Assembly (NCBI GenBank): GCA_025357775.1
Contig: JANXOQ010000040.1
Span: forward strand, 1 to 26,308
Source: Ferruginibacter sp.
Lineage (GTDB): Bacteria; Bacteroidota; Bacteroidia; Chitinophagales; Chitinophagaceae
Length of the DNA stretch: 26,308 nucleotides
Reading direction: 5' to 3'
Position 1 is the first letter of the stretch. Each line of letters starts with the position of its first letter. Position numbers and translations under genes: made by a program. This document shows, piece by piece, positions 1 to 8,146 of the stretch. Below the pieces are notes generated by a model, which was not told the DNA's origin, did no database searches, and saw nothing but the letters and a program-made list of their open reading frames with translations.

Positions 1-56
1 TCTTTTAAAAGTCTCGCAGCTTTTGGATTTAATATGTCAATCTGCATTGTGTTCAT
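1..56 (-). CDS. N-terminal fragment of a small antitoxin-like protein (runs off the left edge)
   Basis: Read leftwards from ATG at 56, or from a second ATG at 47, the minus strand encodes MNTMQIDILNPKAARLLK and continues off the window. The QIDILNPKA start resembles a family of roughly 70-100 residue proteins common in Bacteroidota and often encoded beside small toxin genes. That resemblance is from memory. Only 18 codons are visible, so neither the partner nor the rest of the protein can be judged. It could equally be a remnant, because the DNA around it is repeat-rich and gene-poor. Confidence 0.5.
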   Translation of the reverse strand, partial: MNTMQIDILNPKAARLLK

Positions 57-370
57 ATATCAAATTTAAAAAAAGAACTGAATATACCACTTTTTTTGTC
101 AAACCGTAAGCCTTCATTAAGCATGAGGCCCAACGAACAGCGCTTTGCGATGGTTTGGGTATTAATCAACTGTCTGCCCGAAACGGATACTGAGTAAAGA
201 TATGAAAATCATCTTAAGAACTAATGCTTAATGTTGCTTGTCCTGACTTAACCACAGCTGTGGTATGTACAAATGCTCATTATTATTCATTCTGCCAAAC
301 TTGCATAAAACTCTGTGTTGGTGGCAGTTAAAGTCTGTCTACCAAGTATGGCAGACAGACTTTTAATAAT
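57..370. other. Non-coding stretch with palindromes
   Basis: No convincing gene is visible. The stretch holds a perfect 14-bp palindrome ACCACAGCTGTGGT (251-264), the 10-mer GTTGGTGGCA (317-326) that recurs inverted at 994-1003, and an 11-bp inverted repeat at 330-363. The base composition is less AT-rich than most intergenic DNA in this window, which fits decayed repeat sequence rather than a simple promoter region. Confidence 0.6.
330..363 (-). terminator. 11-bp inverted repeat, possible terminator of the lipoprotein gene
   Basis: AAAGTCTGTCT (330-340) and AGACAGACTTT (353-363) are perfect reverse complements around a 12-nt loop. The repeat lies just past the stop codon of the minus-strand lipoprotein gene that ends at 371. 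On the minus strand it is followed by only a short T run, so termination would be weak. It could instead be a dispersed palindromic repeat. Confidence 0.4.
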
Positions 371-874
371 TTATTTTACACGAACAAGTTTGTCTTTCAT
401 ATTTTGTGGAATGTTTGCTATGTCCACAATTTTCAATGTTGGTATCTCTGTTGATGCGGTTGATTTACTCAAAGTAACATTGATTGGTGGTGTATCAAGT
501 TTCCACATTGCACCTGTCGCTGGGTCAACTATTAACATACCCAAAACGCCGCCAATTAATAAATTTCCAAAATACCATCCGTTTAATTTGTAATTAACTG
601 GAATAATTTGTTCAGCATAGCCTGTCGAAGAAATTTTTACTTGGTATTCTGCTTTTCCAAAAAATCCTGCTCCAGATTTTAAGGTCACTGTTGCTGGACT
701 TGCACCTTTGTAAACTTCCTTACCTTTTTTGTCTGTAATACTTACATTCGCACCTGTTGGATTACTGTTAATAGATACAGGGTAAGAACTGTGTCCAAAA
801 ATTGTTGCACAACTTGAAAACAATGTTGGTAGTGCAATTGCTAACATTGTTACTTTAATAAAAGCCCTTCTCAT
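371..874 (-). CDS. PEGA-like-domain lipoprotein
   Basis: This 167-residue protein has a lipoprotein signal: basic MRRAFIK, a hydrophobic stretch, then the lipobox LFSSC with the lipidated Cys at about residue 22. After it comes a PEGA-like beta domain (roughly 33-95), with SNPTGANVSI and a later SSTGYAEQIIPV strand. A hydrophobic, glycine-rich segment (about 103-120) follows. The CATIFG...YPVSINSNPTGA pattern is typical of small surface lipoproteins of unknown role in Gram-negative bacteria. It would be anchored in the outer membrane or face the periplasm. It stands alone on the minus strand, flanked by inverted copies of GTTGGTGGCA, which may mean it arrived as a unit. No enzyme motif is visible. 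Confidence 0.8.
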   Translation of the reverse strand: MRRAFIKVTMLAIALPTLFSSCATIFGHSSYPVSINSNPTGANVSITDKKGKEVYKGASPATVTLKSGAGFFGKAEYQVKISSTGYAEQIIPVNYKLNGWYFGNLLIGGVLGMLIVDPATGAMWKLDTPPINVTLSKSTASTEIPTLKIVDIANIPQNMKDKLVRVK

Positions 875-1286
875 AAACTTATGATTTTTTATTTGTGCCT
901 ACTCTAAATACAGTTTTCGGCTTCCCCGTTAAGTCGTTCTAAAAGTCTTTAAATAATAATTAGTTTGTCAAAAATTGAGGTGTCCAAATTAATTGCCACC
1001 AACGCTATGCCTTGTATACTATATACCCCTTGAAAAAAATGTCATCAACGCTACCATTTACCCCAAGTTTTATACCTTTCTTTAAAATAACATTACTATA
1101 ATACAACTGGTAATAGCATTGTACTTTTCAGTTGGCTTGAGTAAAATTTATATTTTGCTTGTACTACTTGCTGGTATAGTTTTAAAATACAAGCTATATT
1201 TGTTGCATTTATTTTTTGGTTTCTTCCATTAATATGAATTGTAGCAGAGGCTGGGCGCAATCCAAATTAACACTACTTTTAGTGGG
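875..1286. other. Gene-free stretch with degenerate repeats
   Basis: No open frame here looks like a gene. TGCCACCAAC at 994-1003 is the inverse of 317-326. The octamer CAACGCTA occurs twice, about 46 bp apart (around 1000 and 1047). Near the right end a small imperfect hairpin (1267-1290) overlaps the stop codon of the adaptor gene and may act as a weak terminator for it. Otherwise nothing is recognisable. Confidence 0.55.
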
Positions 1287-2693
1287 TTAATTTTTTAATT
1301 CAAACAACTCTTTTTTGTCAACTACTTTCACTTTTTTTCCGACTTTTAATAGCTTACTAACTACTTCATAAGGCCCAGTTATTACCTCTTCTCCACCTTT
1401 AAGTCCATCAACTATTTCAATATTATTTATATCTTGTATGCCCGTTTTTACAACTACTTTTTTAACCTTATTTTCTTTATCCTTTACAAAAACTACTACC
1501 TGTGTTTCATCCTCTGTCGATTTATTTATAGGATTATCTTCTTCGTCAGTATCTTTTTTCTTAGATACTTTTTTATCATCGCTAGTACTATCGCTTATAT
1601 CTCTTGTAGTAACAGCATTAATAGGCACGCTTATTACATTTACTTGTGTTTGTGTTTGTATATCTGCGTTTGCACTCATACCTGGGCGAAAAGGAAAACT
1701 ACCTTTGCCTAATAAATCAACATAACTATCTTTTAATATACGCACATAAACTTTGTATTGAGTAACATCGTTAGATACTGCTCCCAGCTGGCTTGCAGCA
1801 CCATTATTGCTACTTGCTATTTTAGTTACAATACCTTTAAATTTTCTGTTGTTGTATGCATCTACACTTATGAGTGCACTATCGCCAAGTTTTACTTTTG
1901 GCACATCGTTTTCACCTACATCTACCCTCACTTCTATTTTATCCATATTTGCAATGCGCAACATTTCTGTACCCACATTAAAACTATTGCCAGCTACTTT
2001 TTCTCCTTTTTTTACATTTAGTAAACTTACCACTCCATCCGTAGGTGCTACTATTGATGTTCGTCCTAAATCAGTATTTGCTTTTTGCAAACTTGCTTGT
2101 GCAGTTTGCACATTTGCTTTTGCACTTTGCACACTAGCTTTCACTCCACTTATACCTTGTATTGCTGCGCTATAATTTGCTTTTGATGATTTGTAAGCAG
2201 CATCTGCCACATTAAATTCATTTGCACTTATTATTTTATCATCGTATAATTTTTTTTGCATGTTATAAGTTCTTTCGGCTTGCTCTTGTTGTGCTTGCAA
2301 TGCACCCAATGCTGCTTGTGAATTGCCCATTTGAGCTTGCTGCACACCTACTTGGGCTTGGCTTTGTGCTACACCACTAGCGGCTTGGCTGCGTTGTATG
2401 TTATATACATCTGCATATATACGTGCAAGCAATTGACCCTTTTTTACGGTATCGCCTTCTGCTACTGTTAGCTCTGTTATTTCACCACTAATATCTGGGC
2501 TCACTTTCACTTCTATTTCTGGGTATATTTTTCCACTTGCGTTTACCACCTCAATAATAGTTCGTTTTTCGGCTTTCTCCGATGTTACTTTTATACCTTC
2601 ATCTTTACTAAATACGCCTCTTTTAAATAGTAGAACTAACAGTACTGCTAATATTGCAATGCTAATTAAAATCCATTTCGTTTTTTTCTTCAT
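1287..2693 (-). CDS. Efflux transporter periplasmic adaptor subunit (HlyD/MacA/RND MFP type)
   Basis: This 468-residue membrane-fusion protein links an inner-membrane pump to an outer-membrane TolC channel. An N-terminal signal anchor (about 7-23) is followed by the first lipoyl half (SPDISGEITELTVAEGD, about 65-81). A long Ala/Gln-rich coiled-coil hairpin spans about 97-208, and the second lipoyl half follows (IVAPTDGVVSLLNVKKGE, 214-231). Beta-barrel and membrane-proximal domains complete it (PINAVTTR near 357). A very charged low-complexity insert (about 366-397, rich in D, E, K and S) interrupts the C-terminal domain. The gene lies 193 bp downstream of the tolC-like gene on the same strand, which fits co-transcription. 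The pump is not beside it here and may lie left of the window. The MacA-like assignment is a best guess among MFP subfamilies. Confidence 0.9.
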   Translation of the reverse strand: MKKKTKWILISIAILAVLLVLLFKRGVFSKDEGIKVTSEKAEKRTIIEVVNASGKIYPEIEVKVSPDISGEITELTVAEGDTVKKGQLLARIYADVYNIQRSQAASGVAQSQAQVGVQQAQMGNSQAALGALQAQQEQAERTYNMQKKLYDDKIISANEFNVADAAYKSSKANYSAAIQGISGVKASVQSAKANVQTAQASLQKANTDLGRTSIVAPTDGVVSLLNVKKGEKVAGNSFNVGTEMLRIANMDKIEVRVDVGENDVPKVKLGDSALISVDAYNNRKFKGIVTKIASSNNGAASQLGAVSNDVTQYKVYVRILKDSYVDLLGKGSFPFRPGMSANADIQTQTQVNVISVPINAVTTRDISDSTSDDKKVSKKKDTDEEDNPINKSTEDETQVVVFVKDKENKVKKVVVKTGIQDINNIEIVDGLKGGEEVITGPYEVVSKLLKVGKKVKVVDKKELFELKN

Positions 2694-2698
2694 AAGAT

Positions 2699-2726
2699 AG
2701 TATTGAGTATTGAGTACTTAGTATTT
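2699..2726. repeat. Four-copy heptamer tandem repeat (AGTATTG type)
   Basis: Four contiguous 7-bp units lie just upstream of the adaptor start codon: AGTATTG, AGTATTG, AGTACTT, AGTATTT. The first two are identical and the last two differ at one or two bases. They fall between the tolC-like and adaptor genes, where copy number could alter translation or spacing. Confidence 0.7.
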
Positions 2727-2788
2727 AGATTATGCTACACTACTCGTTCGTTTATTTATTTTCTTTAGGTATTTTTATGCTTGAATAT

Positions 2789-2830
2789 GATATTTATTTT
2801 AAGTACTTTGAAATAAATATCGGTTTTTTT
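2789..2830 (+). terminator. Hairpin with T run between tolC-like and adaptor genes, plus orientation
   Basis: GATATTTATTT (2789-2799) pairs perfectly with AAATAAATATC (2811-2821) around an 11-nt loop. A GG and seven T follow on the plus strand. This has the form of an intrinsic terminator for plus-strand transcription, although the genes on both sides are on the minus strand. The stem is very AT-rich and therefore weak. It may limit antisense transcription or be an mRNA processing or stability element. Confidence 0.35.
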
Positions 2831-2886
2831 ATAAGTTTTTATAAGCATAAGTGCTTGTGTAAATAATCAATAATAAGTATTCTATT

Positions 2887-4326
2887 TTAAAGCTTTAGCC
2901 CTTGCCCTTTATAAAATTCGAGCACTTTCATTTTAAACACATAATCAAATTGATTTAGTGCATATTGAAGCTGGGCAGTAAGCAAATTGTTTTGTGTAGT
3001 TATTAAATCGAATGTACTAAGCATGCCTACATTAAAACGCTTACTTGCATACAGCAAACTAAGCTCATTAATATCTACTGATTTTTTACTAGCAGAAAAT
3101 TTTTCTAAAGCTATTGTTGCTGCATTATATGCTTGATAAATATCTTGTTTTAATTTTTGATTGTCTTGTTGTTTTAAATATTCAAGCGTATTAATATTTA
3201 GTTTACTTATTTGATAATTGCTGCGTTGGCTACCGCCACTAAAAATAGGCATACGGATACTAATACCTATAGATTTTTGCAAATTATCACTAACTTGTTT
3301 GGGAAAAGAAGCAGAGTTTGAAGTGCCATCTTTTACTAAAGAAAAACTTGGTTCAGTTACAAAATAATCAGTACCTGCTATATTTACTTTTTGCCCATTA
3401 GGTTGGTATGCACCTAATACAGCTTTGTATACAGGGCTGTTAGCTGCAATGTACGAAGTACCAAGACTTCCATATGTACTTAAAGTTGGGTAAAAAGCTG
3501 CTTTGGCTACCTCTATCCTTTTAGTAGCTGCTTTTATTTTAAATTCATTTACCTGCTGTTGTGGTAAATTTTTTATGGCCATTTCATATACATAATCTGG
3601 TTGTAAAGATGCAATTGGCTCTAATGGTATTTTATCTATTGGTGGAGTATCTACATTAAAAGTAGCACCTGCATCAATATTCATATAAGATTTTAGCTGA
3701 TAAATAGAGACTGTTGTATTGCCTTTGGCGCTTATATAATTTACACTATCCTGGGCAAGTTGTGCATCTAGCTGTGTTGCATTTAGCTCTGGCAAAGCAC
3801 CTGCTTCTACTAGCTTACGAGTAACATTTAGCTGGGCTTGTGTTTGCTGAATACGCACCGCAGTTATTTTTTCTTGTTCTATGTTAAGTAATATTTGCAA
3901 ATAAGAATTAGCTGCAAGTAATGCAATATCGTTTTTTGTTTTTTCAATGGTAGCTACCGCTGCTTTTCCATCCCACTCATTAGCTGCTATTGTGTTTTTC
4001 TTACTAAAAAAATTAAATATATCTGCACTAGTTTGTAGTTGAAAACCTGCATTTAGGTAAGTTTGAGTAATACGCTGAAACGTAGTAGGGTCTTGATTAT
4101 TACCAGAGTTAAGCCCTGTATTGGTAGTAAAACTTGCATTAGGATATTGTGACAGTTTACTTTGCTTTGTAGTAATATCAGCTATTTTTGCTTGCACTTC
4201 ATTTAGCTTTACACCAATGTTGTTTAACATTGCATAATCTACAATAGTTTTTAAATTCCACTTTTGCTGAGCATTTGCATTGAGCGAAATAATACTTATA
4301 AAAATAAATAATTTAAAAATTCTCAT
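2887..4326 (-). CDS. TolC family outer-membrane efflux protein
   Basis: An outer-membrane channel protein of the TolC/OEP family, about 479 residues, the usual length. The chosen start (ATG at 4326) gives a clean signal peptide, MRIFKLFIFISIISLNANA, cut before QQKW. A longer reading from ATG at 4341 adds only five residues (MIFLY) and makes a poorer signal. The body shows the two alpha-helical hairpin repeats of the family, for example AGALPELNATQLDAQLAQD and RFNVGMLSTFDLITTQNNLLTAQ near the C-terminus. Each has the typical G-x(1-4)-(D/E)LL-AQ pattern. It is transcribed before the adaptor gene, so the two probably form one efflux unit exporting an unknown substrate through the outer membrane. 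Confidence 0.9.
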   Translation of the reverse strand: MRIFKLFIFISIISLNANAQQKWNLKTIVDYAMLNNIGVKLNEVQAKIADITTKQSKLSQYPNASFTTNTGLNSGNNQDPTTFQRITQTYLNAGFQLQTSADIFNFFSKKNTIAANEWDGKAAVATIEKTKNDIALLAANSYLQILLNIEQEKITAVRIQQTQAQLNVTRKLVEAGALPELNATQLDAQLAQDSVNYISAKGNTTVSIYQLKSYMNIDAGATFNVDTPPIDKIPLEPIASLQPDYVYEMAIKNLPQQQVNEFKIKAATKRIEVAKAAFYPTLSTYGSLGTSYIAANSPVYKAVLGAYQPNGQKVNIAGTDYFVTEPSFSLVKDGTSNSASFPKQVSDNLQKSIGISIRMPIFSGGSQRSNYQISKLNINTLEYLKQQDNQKLKQDIYQAYNAATIALEKFSASKKSVDINELSLLYASKRFNVGMLSTFDLITTQNNLLTAQLQYALNQFDYVFKMKVLEFYKGQGLKL

Positions 4327-4486
4327 ATACAAAAATATCAATTGTAGTCTAAGATATAGAATTGATTTTATGAACGGAAACTTTTACAAAGAAAAAAGTA
4401 AATTATAAAGCATGGTGGGCAACAAACAATGTGCTATTTTAAATAAAAAACTTCAACCCTGTTAAAGTTTACGAAAACTTACATCT

Positions 4487-4966
4487 TTACTGTTGCAACA
4501 CTTGCAATTCTTCCCATGGCGTAGTGCCATCTTTTTCTCTTTTAAAAACAAAATTAGTACTACTTATTAATATAATTTCTGCGGTAGTGTATACAATGCA
4601 TCCTTGCAACAAATGTCCACCTAAAGTGTGCCCTGTGCTATCGCTTATACTTATATGTATGTGTGAGCCATTGGTAGATACAGTGCCTACAAGGCTTACT
4701 ATTTCAAAATGTCCAGTACCACTGCTCCCTTCTTTTTCATTAGCAAAACGAATATTATACTTTGTAAGGCTACCAACGCAAGTAGCAATCCAGCCAGCTT
4801 TTATTTTATGCTCTTTTACATATTCGTCAATAGATGTACGAATATCTTGCCCAGGCTTTAACCTAAATGCATGAGCTGTGTTATTTTTTATATCCATCAT
4901 TTTTTTTGAAGAATTGCAAGAAAGAAATAAAAATGTAGTTAAAGAAAATAAGATTGTAAACCTCAT
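4487..4966 (-). CDS. PPC (DUF296) domain protein with lipoprotein signal
   Basis: The 159 residues start with a short hydrophobic signal ending in a lipobox-like FLSC (Cys at about 17). An almost complete PPC/DUF296 domain follows (about 30-155): HAFRLKPGQDIRTSIDEYV, ATCVGSLTKYNIRFANE, and the His-rich SHIHISISDSTGHTLGGHL (His 102, 104, 113 and 118). Members of this fold are trimers, known as the domain beside AT-hooks in plants and as stand-alone bacterial proteins with metal-binding histidines. Here the signal predicts export, so DNA binding is unlikely. A cytoplasmic form starting at Met23 or Met24 cannot be excluded but would waste the conserved-looking signal. The gene starts 6 nt after the stop of the lytic transglycosylase gene and is surely co-transcribed with it. 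Confidence 0.8.
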   Translation of the reverse strand: MRFTILFSLTTFLFLSCNSSKKMMDIKNNTAHAFRLKPGQDIRTSIDEYVKEHKIKAGWIATCVGSLTKYNIRFANEKEGSSGTGHFEIVSLVGTVSTNGSHIHISISDSTGHTLGGHLLQGCIVYTTAEIILISSTNFVFKREKDGTTPWEELQVLQQ

Positions 4967-4972
4967 TATGTG

Positions 4973-6193
4973 CTAGTGTTTTTTAGTTCTTCCTTGTTGT
5001 GTAAAAGTATTTTTTTTATTTGGGTACACTATTACATTACCTGGCACTTCTGCATCACCAAGCATTACTTGTACACATTCGTTTAGTATTTGATATTTTT
5101 TAGACAAAAATAATTGCATTTTATCCTCGGGCAATATTAATTCGTACCTACCATTTGCTGCTATAGAATTATCAAATAATGGATTGTATCTATTAAACGA
5201 AAGTACTTCCATTGAAATATTTTTTGCAATCACTATGGAATTAAATTTACCAGTTACCGTTTGTGTTTCTGCCAATTGCATTTCTTCTATTGATATAGTG
5301 GGCTTGCTATTGTAAGGATTTATAGCTGAGCTACTATTTTTTTTTGTAGCAGTTGCCACCCTGCTATTAGATGCATATGATGCATTGTTATTATTATTTT
5401 CCATTTCGCCGGCACCAGCCTCCATTATGTAATGTGTAGCTATATATTTTTTTACATGGTTTCTGCTTTCTTCTGGTAAAAAATATTGCAAGTCCCAAAA
5501 ATTTCTACTACCACTTTTTTTAATAGCAGAAAAAACTCTACCTGGGCCACAATTGTATGCAGCTATTACTAAAAGCCAATCTTTTGTTTGTTTATACAAT
5601 TGAAGTAAATACCTAGCGGCTGCATGAGTACTTTTAAAATAATCTCTGCGTTCATCTATTGTGCCATTCATTACTAATCCATAATCTTTTGCGGTGTATG
5701 GCATAAATTGCCATGGCCCCGCAGCTCCTACCCAGCTTGTACAACTCGGTTTTAAGCTACTTTCTATTACTGCTAAATATTTTAATTCTTTTGGCAAACC
5801 ATATTGAGTAAGAATATTATCTATTAAATTAAAATAAGGCATGCACCACGTTTTCATATTTACCAATCCACGCCCATATTTACGAAGATACTCTTGCATA
5901 TAGCTTTCTGCATGCGGATTTACTTGTGATGAATAAGATTGTGAAGTATTATAGGTGTAAGATGGAAATAAATTTTTAAAACCATACCTCGTAAGCTGGC
6001 TAAAATATTGTACTTTATCTTTTTGGGGTATGGTTCTATTTTCTACAATATCATCAATTAATTGTTGTTCTTCTTTTGTAAAATCTGCTGTTGTGTCCAA
6101 CATTATTTTTGTAGTATCTTGAGCATACAATACATTAATGTGTAGGCATAAAGTAGATTGAATTAAAATAAATATTGCAAATTTTTTAATCAT
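4973..6193 (-). CDS. MltD-like lytic transglycosylase (SLT domain)
   Basis: A 406-residue periplasmic murein lytic transglycosylase. It has a signal peptide (about 1-24, VLYA before QDTT) and a helical lead-in. The SLT/GH23 catalytic domain (about 125-260) shows AVIESSLKPS with the catalytic Glu144, then GAAGPWQFMP (157-166) and AAYNCGPGRV (211-220), the three hallmark motifs of family 1 enzymes. It would cleave the MurNAc-GlcNAc bond to give 1,6-anhydro-MurNAc. The C-terminal 110 residues follow an Asn/Ser-rich linker and do not show a clear LysM repeat, unlike E. coli MltD, although the order resembles MltD. It is the first gene of a two-gene unit with the PPC lipoprotein and lies after the tatA terminator. 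Confidence 0.9.
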   Translation of the reverse strand: MIKKFAIFILIQSTLCLHINVLYAQDTTKIMLDTTADFTKEEQQLIDDIVENRTIPQKDKVQYFSQLTRYGFKNLFPSYTYNTSQSYSSQVNPHAESYMQEYLRKYGRGLVNMKTWCMPYFNLIDNILTQYGLPKELKYLAVIESSLKPSCTSWVGAAGPWQFMPYTAKDYGLVMNGTIDERRDYFKSTHAAARYLLQLYKQTKDWLLVIAAYNCGPGRVFSAIKKSGSRNFWDLQYFLPEESRNHVKKYIATHYIMEAGAGEMENNNNNASYASNSRVATATKKNSSSAINPYNSKPTISIEEMQLAETQTVTGKFNSIVIAKNISMEVLSFNRYNPLFDNSIAANGRYELILPEDKMQLFLSKKYQILNECVQVMLGDAEVPGNVIVYPNKKNTFTQQGRTKKH

Positions 6194-6259
6194 TTTGAAA
6201 ATTTCTTACTATTATAACCAAAGATTTAACTTATAAAAAGAAATAGATTGATGCATATT

Positions 6260-6303
6260 AAAAAACCGAAAAGTAACCCATATTTTGGGATTTACTTTTC
6301 GGC
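6260..6303 (-). terminator. Strong intrinsic terminator after tatA
   Basis: CCGAAAAGTAA (6266-6276) pairs perfectly with TTACTTTTCGG (6292-6302). An inner CCCA/TGGG pairing extends the stem past a 2-nt bulge. On the minus strand the stem is followed by six T. It lies about 45 bp past the tatA stop codon and separates tatCA from the lytic transglycosylase gene. Confidence 0.9.
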
Positions 6304-6345
6304 TTTGGTAAATGCAATTTTTTATTAAGAGTGTTGCACGGATTG

Positions 6346-6621
6346 TTATTCTTTCAACAATTTTAATTTCAATTCTTGTAGTCTAATTTCTTCAGTGGTA
6401 ATATCTACTTGGTTATCTTTTTGTCTCATACCTTCTTCTATTTCATTCTTTACATTGTCTTTTGCATCTTTAAATTCACGCATACCTTTTCCTACACCAC
6501 GCATTAATTCTGGAATTTTCTTACCCCCAAATAAAAGTACAATAGCTAAAATTATAAAAATCCATTCGCCACCACCAGGCATAGAAAACAAAAATGTATT
6601 ACTAAAAAAATTCGTTGTCAT
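6346..6621 (-). CDS. tatA: Sec-independent protein translocase subunit TatA
   Basis: This 91-residue TatA/E-type subunit polymerises to form the twin-arginine export pore. A short transmembrane helix (about 20-31, EWIFIILAIVLLF) leads directly into the hallmark FGGKKIPEL hinge. Then comes the amphipathic helix RGVGKGMREFKDAK and a charged tail. Another possible start is Met14 at 6582 (MPGGGEW), where many TatA proteins begin; the 13 extra residues look unstructured. It lies 90 bp downstream of tatC on the same strand, with its own promoter-like box at 6641-6648 and a strong terminator after it. No TatB is seen, as is usual in Bacteroidota. Confidence 0.95.
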   Translation of the reverse strand: MTTNFFSNTFLFSMPGGGEWIFIILAIVLLFGGKKIPELMRGVGKGMREFKDAKDNVKNEIEEGMRQKDNQVDITTEEIRLQELKLKLLKE

Positions 6622-6640
6622 AGTATTAATTTTTAGACTG

Positions 6641-6648
6641 CAAAGATA
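6641..6648 (-). promoter_or_regulatory. Promoter -7 box candidate for tatA (TATCTTTG)
   Basis: On the minus strand TATCTTTGCAG matches the Bacteroidota -7 consensus TAnnTTTG. It lies about 20 bp before the tatA ATG and inside the tatC-tatA gap. No convincing TTTG box is visible at the expected upstream distance, so the call rests on one element. Confidence 0.35.
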
Positions 6649-6711
6649 AAGATATTTTTATAAAACACTATAAAAGCCAATATGTAAGGTTCTTTATATT
6701 GTTAAAACTTA

Positions 6712-7593
6712 TTATTCCCATTGCTTTTCTTCTTCAATTTTCTTTTTATCAATCTTTTTTACAAGCACAATACTTATTTCAAAAAGTATTAAAAGTGGTA
6801 ATGCTACTATTGTTTGGCTTATCCAATCTGGCGACGGGGTAATTACAGCCGCTAAAATAAGGATGATGACGTAGGCGTATTTTCTATAATTTTTTAAAAA
6901 AGTAGCTGATATTAACCCAATTTTTGCTAACACTACTGCTAAAATAGGAAGTTCAAATGCTATACCACAACCTAGTAATAAATTGGTTAAAGTATCTATA
7001 TAATCATCTAAAGTTGGCATATATTTATATGCTCCTATTTTGCCAATAGTAAAATTGGCTAAAAAGTTAAACGTAAATGGAGCAAGCAAATAATATCCAA
7101 ATGCACACCCAATAAAAAAGCAGAATGAGACCCAAAAAATGCTTTTTCTACCATATTTAAGTTCTTTTAAAGATAAAGCAGGTTTTATAAATTTCCAAAA
7201 CTCATAAAATATATATGGGAATACGGCTATGAAACCACCAATTAAAGAAATATTTATAGCTGCCAAAAAAGGGCCACTCATAGTATTACCTTGAAGTGGA
7301 ATTTCTACTGGAGGCATACAGAGTGATTTACCCAAATGCAAAAATTTTCCAAAATTGCAAAAGGCGCTGTAAGAAATAAAATTATTATTGCTTGGTGCTA
7401 AAATTACATTGTCAAAAATCCAATCACTGTTAATAAAAATTATTATAGCACCTACTATCCAGGCTATAAGGCTTCTTACAATATGCCAACGCAATGCCTC
7501 CAAATGATCCATAAAGGTCATTTCTTTTTGCTCAGTACCGTTTTCTGTTGTACTAAACTTTAAAAAAATTGATTTTTTTTGTGTGGGTATCAA
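6712..7593 (-). CDS. tatC: Sec-independent protein translocase subunit TatC
   Basis: This polytopic inner-membrane protein is the twin-arginine signal receptor of the Tat pathway. In 293 residues it shows the N-terminal TatC signature FMDHLEALRWHIVRS (about 27-41, with the conserved Glu32). It has six hydrophobic segments, the GIAFELP motif before TM5 and AVITPSPDWISQ before TM6. The loop between TM1 and TM2 is somewhat long, with a Cys-containing stretch. The annotated start gives about 24 residues ahead of the conserved region. Starting at Met25 (MTFMDHLEAL) would be closer to family length. It is encoded just before tatA. Confidence 0.95.
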   Translation of the reverse strand: MIPTQKKSIFLKFSTTENGTEQKEMTFMDHLEALRWHIVRSLIAWIVGAIIIFINSDWIFDNVILAPSNNNFISYSAFCNFGKFLHLGKSLCMPPVEIPLQGNTMSGPFLAAINISLIGGFIAVFPYIFYEFWKFIKPALSLKELKYGRKSIFWVSFCFFIGCAFGYYLLAPFTFNFLANFTIGKIGAYKYMPTLDDYIDTLTNLLLGCGIAFELPILAVVLAKIGLISATFLKNYRKYAYVIILILAAVITPSPDWISQTIVALPLLILFEISIVLVKKIDKKKIEEEKQWE

Positions 7594-7705
7594 AGTAATC
7601 TTTGGTATTTTTAAAATAATTAAGAATAAACAAAATTACTTCCAATTATACGATTACTGCATAAGTATTAGTAAAAATAATTTTACTTAATGTGTAAAAC
7701 TAAAA

Positions 7706-7729
7706 AAAGCGAAACAAACGTTTCGCTTT
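7706..7729 (-). terminator. Intrinsic terminator after rplS
   Basis: AAAGCGAAAC (7706-7715) and GTTTCGCTTT (7720-7729) form a perfect 10-bp stem with a 4-nt loop. On the minus strand a run of seven T ends the stem. It lies about 20 bp past the rplS stop codon. Read from the plus strand the tail is A-rich, so it acts in the rplS direction. Confidence 0.9.
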
Positions 7730-7748
7730 AAAAATATATTCATTAAAT

Positions 7749-8126
7749 TTATGCTTGTCCTTTTTTCTTAAGACCAACTGCCATTCTTTTTTCTTTAATA
7801 CGTGCACTCTTACCGCTTCTTTCACGTAGAAAATACAATTTAGCTCTTCTTACACGACCTACTTTGTTTAAAACAATACTCTCAATATTAGGAGAATATG
7901 CTGGAAACAAACGCTCTACACCTACACCATCACTCATCTTACGAACTGTAAAGGTAGCAGTAGAACCTACGCCTTGGCGCTTTATTACATCTCCTTTAAA
8001 ACTTTGTATACGCTCTTTTGCGCCTTCCACAATTTTATAATTTACTGTAATATTATCACCAGCTTTAAAGGTAGGTAGTGTAGGTATTACCGTTAGTTGT
8101 TCGTGTACAAATGATATTGCATCCAT
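7749..8126 (-). CDS. rplS: 50S ribosomal protein L19
   Basis: This 125-residue L19 sits at the 30S-50S interface of the ribosome. Family motifs run end to end: [50 protein letters not shown], and the basic [24 protein letters not shown]. The length is normal, with a lysine-rich tail. It is a single-gene transcription unit: a promoter-like pair lies 20-50 bp upstream and a strong terminator follows. The usual bacterial neighbours rimM and trmD are absent. Confidence 0.98.
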   Translation of the reverse strand: MDAISFVHEQLTVIPTLPTFKAGDNITVNYKIVEGAKERIQSFKGDVIKRQGVGSTATFTVRKMSDGVGVERLFPAYSPNIESIVLNKVGRVRRAKLYFLRERSGKSARIKEKRMAVGLKKKGQA

Positions 8127-8146
8127 GTCTATTCTTTTTTGGTCTG

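Noticed and set aside
120..330. Integron attC-like site (GCCCAAC near 128 and GTTGGTGGCA at 317)
   Set aside because: The right box does not fit GTTRRRY, the spacing is too long, and no integrase is in view.
1807..2175. 122-codon plus-strand open frame
   Set aside because: It is the complement of the coiled-coil and barrel part of the adaptor gene and has low-complexity Ser/Thr/Phe character.
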